From positions 595,501 to 659,500 of the forward strand of contig NZ_CP113864.1 of NCBI RefSeq assembly GCF_026914285.1: a stretch of 64,000 bases of DNA, in the 5' to 3' direction. Below, in pieces: positions 63,135 through 64,000 of the stretch; position 1 is the stretch's first letter; each line of letters begins with the position of its first letter. A program made the translations under genes and the position numbers. A model generated the notes under the pieces. The model saw only the letters and a list, made by a program, of their open reading frames with translations. It did no database searches and was not told the origin of the DNA. This DNA comes from Caldicellulosiruptor naganoensis. GTDB lineage: Bacteria > Bacillota > Thermoanaerobacteria > Caldicellulosiruptorales > Caldicellulosiruptoraceae.

Positions 63135-64000
63135 GATTAGTTTTTGATATTCAACTGTTTGCGGACACTGCTACCAAGACAGAAAAAGCGACCCCTCGTA
63201 AAAGACAAGAGGCAAGAAAACGCGGAATGGTAGCAAAAAGCAGAGAGGTTACCTCTGCTTTTGTTTTACTTATAAGCGTTCTTATTTTGAAATTTGGTTA
63301 TTCTCTTTTTGTCTATCCGCTAAGAGACTATAGCAAGTACTTTTTTAGCAATTTGAATTATAATATCCAAGATGTAGCTGATGCAAGTAAACTTTTTGCA
63401 AGCATAATAACCATTACATTGAAGCTGGTTCTTCCTTTCTGTCTTGCTGTGATGAGTATAGGGATTTTAGTTGAATGGATGCAGAGTGGTTTTTTAGTTA
63501 CAAGTGAGTCATTAAAAATAAGCTTTCAAAAGATAAATCCTATTGAAGGATTTAAAAGGATATTCTCTGTTAACTCTATAGTTGAACTTATAAAGTCAAT
63601 TCTAAAAATACTAATAATTGGATATACAGGTTATCTATACACAAAGACGTTTGCAAACAAACTACTTGAAATGTATGATATGAGTTTGATTTCGGTAATC
63701 AAGTTCTCCTTTGACTCAGCAATAAACCTCATTTTATGGATGTCAGTAATGTTCTTTGGGTTGGCAGCAATAGATTATGTTTTCCAAAAATTTCAATATG
63801 AAAAGAATCTCATGATGACCAAGGAAGAGCTCAAGGAAGAGTTTAAGCAGACAGAGGGAAATCCACAGATAAAGTCAAGGATAAGAGAAAGGCAGAGAAA
63901 AATTTCTCTTCAGAGGATGTTTCAACAGCTTCCGAAAGCAGATGTTGTGATAACAAACCCTACACACTATGCTGTTGCCCTTTTGTATGAACCAGAAAAG
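63131..64000 (+). CDS. flhB: flagellar export switch protein FlhB (cut by window edge)
   Basis: 290 codons lie in the window; the C-terminus continues to the right. It begins MRLVFDIQLFADTATKTEKA, then TPRKRQEARKRGMVAKSREV, the FlhB N-terminus. Four membrane helices follow, then the linker with SRIRERQRKISLQRMFQQLP. The self-cleavage motif NPTH (VVITNPTHYAVAL) lies close to the edge and is intact. Start GTG 63131 overlaps the fliR stop. Confidence 0.96.
   Translation, partial: MRLVFDIQLFADTATKTEKATPRKRQEARKRGMVAKSREVTSAFVLLISVLILKFGYSLFVYPLRDYSKYFFSNLNYNIQDVADASKLFASIITITLKLVLPFCLAVMSIGILVEWMQSGFLVTSESLKISFQKINPIEGFKRIFSVNSIVELIKSILKILIIGYTGYLYTKTFANKLLEMYDMSLISVIKFSFDSAINLILWMSVMFFGLAAIDYVFQKFQYEKNLMMTKEELKEEFKQTEGNPQIKSRIRERQRKISLQRMFQQLPKADVVITNPTHYAVALLYEPEK

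Noticed and set aside
1-64000. CRISPR array or prophage
   Set aside because: I saw no regularly spaced repeat series and no phage structural or integrase genes in the window.

Overview
The window is an AT-rich stretch from a low-GC Gram-positive anaerobe of the Clostridia. Several things point there: many TTG and GTG starts with strong AGGAGG-type ribosome binding sites, CodY, HslV/HslU, a Zur-type regulator, the yabN-yabO-yabP-yabQ-divIC-yabR cluster, and the Bacillus/Clostridium flagellar gene order beginning directly after codY. A branched-chain polyamine synthase (BpsA) and the clean FtsH and topoisomerase genes suggest a thermophile. My best guess is Caldicellulosiruptor or a near relative; that is inference from gene content, not a database match.

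Layout, left to right. (1) 1-2.9 kb: the end of tilS, then hpt and ftsH. (2) 3-6.7 kb: glnA with its own promoter and a short leader that looks like an ANTAR-type antitermination element. Convergent to it is an nfnA-nfnB transhydrogenase pair on the minus strand, with nfnB broken by two compensating frameshifts. (3) 6.9-10.1 kb: spoIIID, mazG, HU, rqcP, yabP (frameshifted), yabQ, divIC and yabR (frameshifted). (4) 10.1-12.3 kb: rex and thrC. (5) 12.3-15.4 kb: a magnesium operon. An M-box riboswitch with terminator comes first, then a second leader segment with a possible small ORF and three copies of a ribosome-binding-site sequence that can pair alternatively. Next come a channel-less MgtE-type sensor protein and an Nramp-related magnesium transporter. 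(6) 15.4-16.9 kb: a complete ISL3-family insertion sequence with an exact 8-bp target duplication, inserted at the stop codon of the transporter gene. (7) 17-25 kb: tRNA-Ser, a FlK-like thioesterase (frameshifted), fhs, an alpha-oxoamine synthase, a zinc alcohol dehydrogenase, a membrane protein, a LacI regulator and an esterase. (8) 25-31.5 kb: a 57-residue membrane protein, a 24-residue ORF that looks like SpoVM beside rpmB, bpsA, truD, tRNA-His/Gln, an MntA-HepT toxin-antitoxin pair with the toxin frameshifted, tRNA-Lys and comM. (9) 31.5-34.4 kb, minus strand: a zur-znuA-znuC-znuB zinc uptake operon behind a perfect palindromic operator. (10) 34.5-38.6 kb: an ArsR regulator divergent from a radical SAM gene, then plsY and rtcB. 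(11) 38.6-46 kb: dprA-topA-trmFO-hslV-hslU-codY. (12) 46-64 kb: the flagellar operon flgB to flhB, which runs off the right edge.

The genes fall into a few working groups: nucleotide and translation housekeeping, regulated metal uptake (Mg and Zn), residual sporulation genes (spoIIID, yabP, yabQ, spoVM), and the flagellar basal body, hook and export apparatus. Six genes between 4 and 30 kb carry small indels, while nothing similar is visible from 30 to 64 kb. Whether these are sequencing errors or real lesions cannot be decided from the sequence alone.
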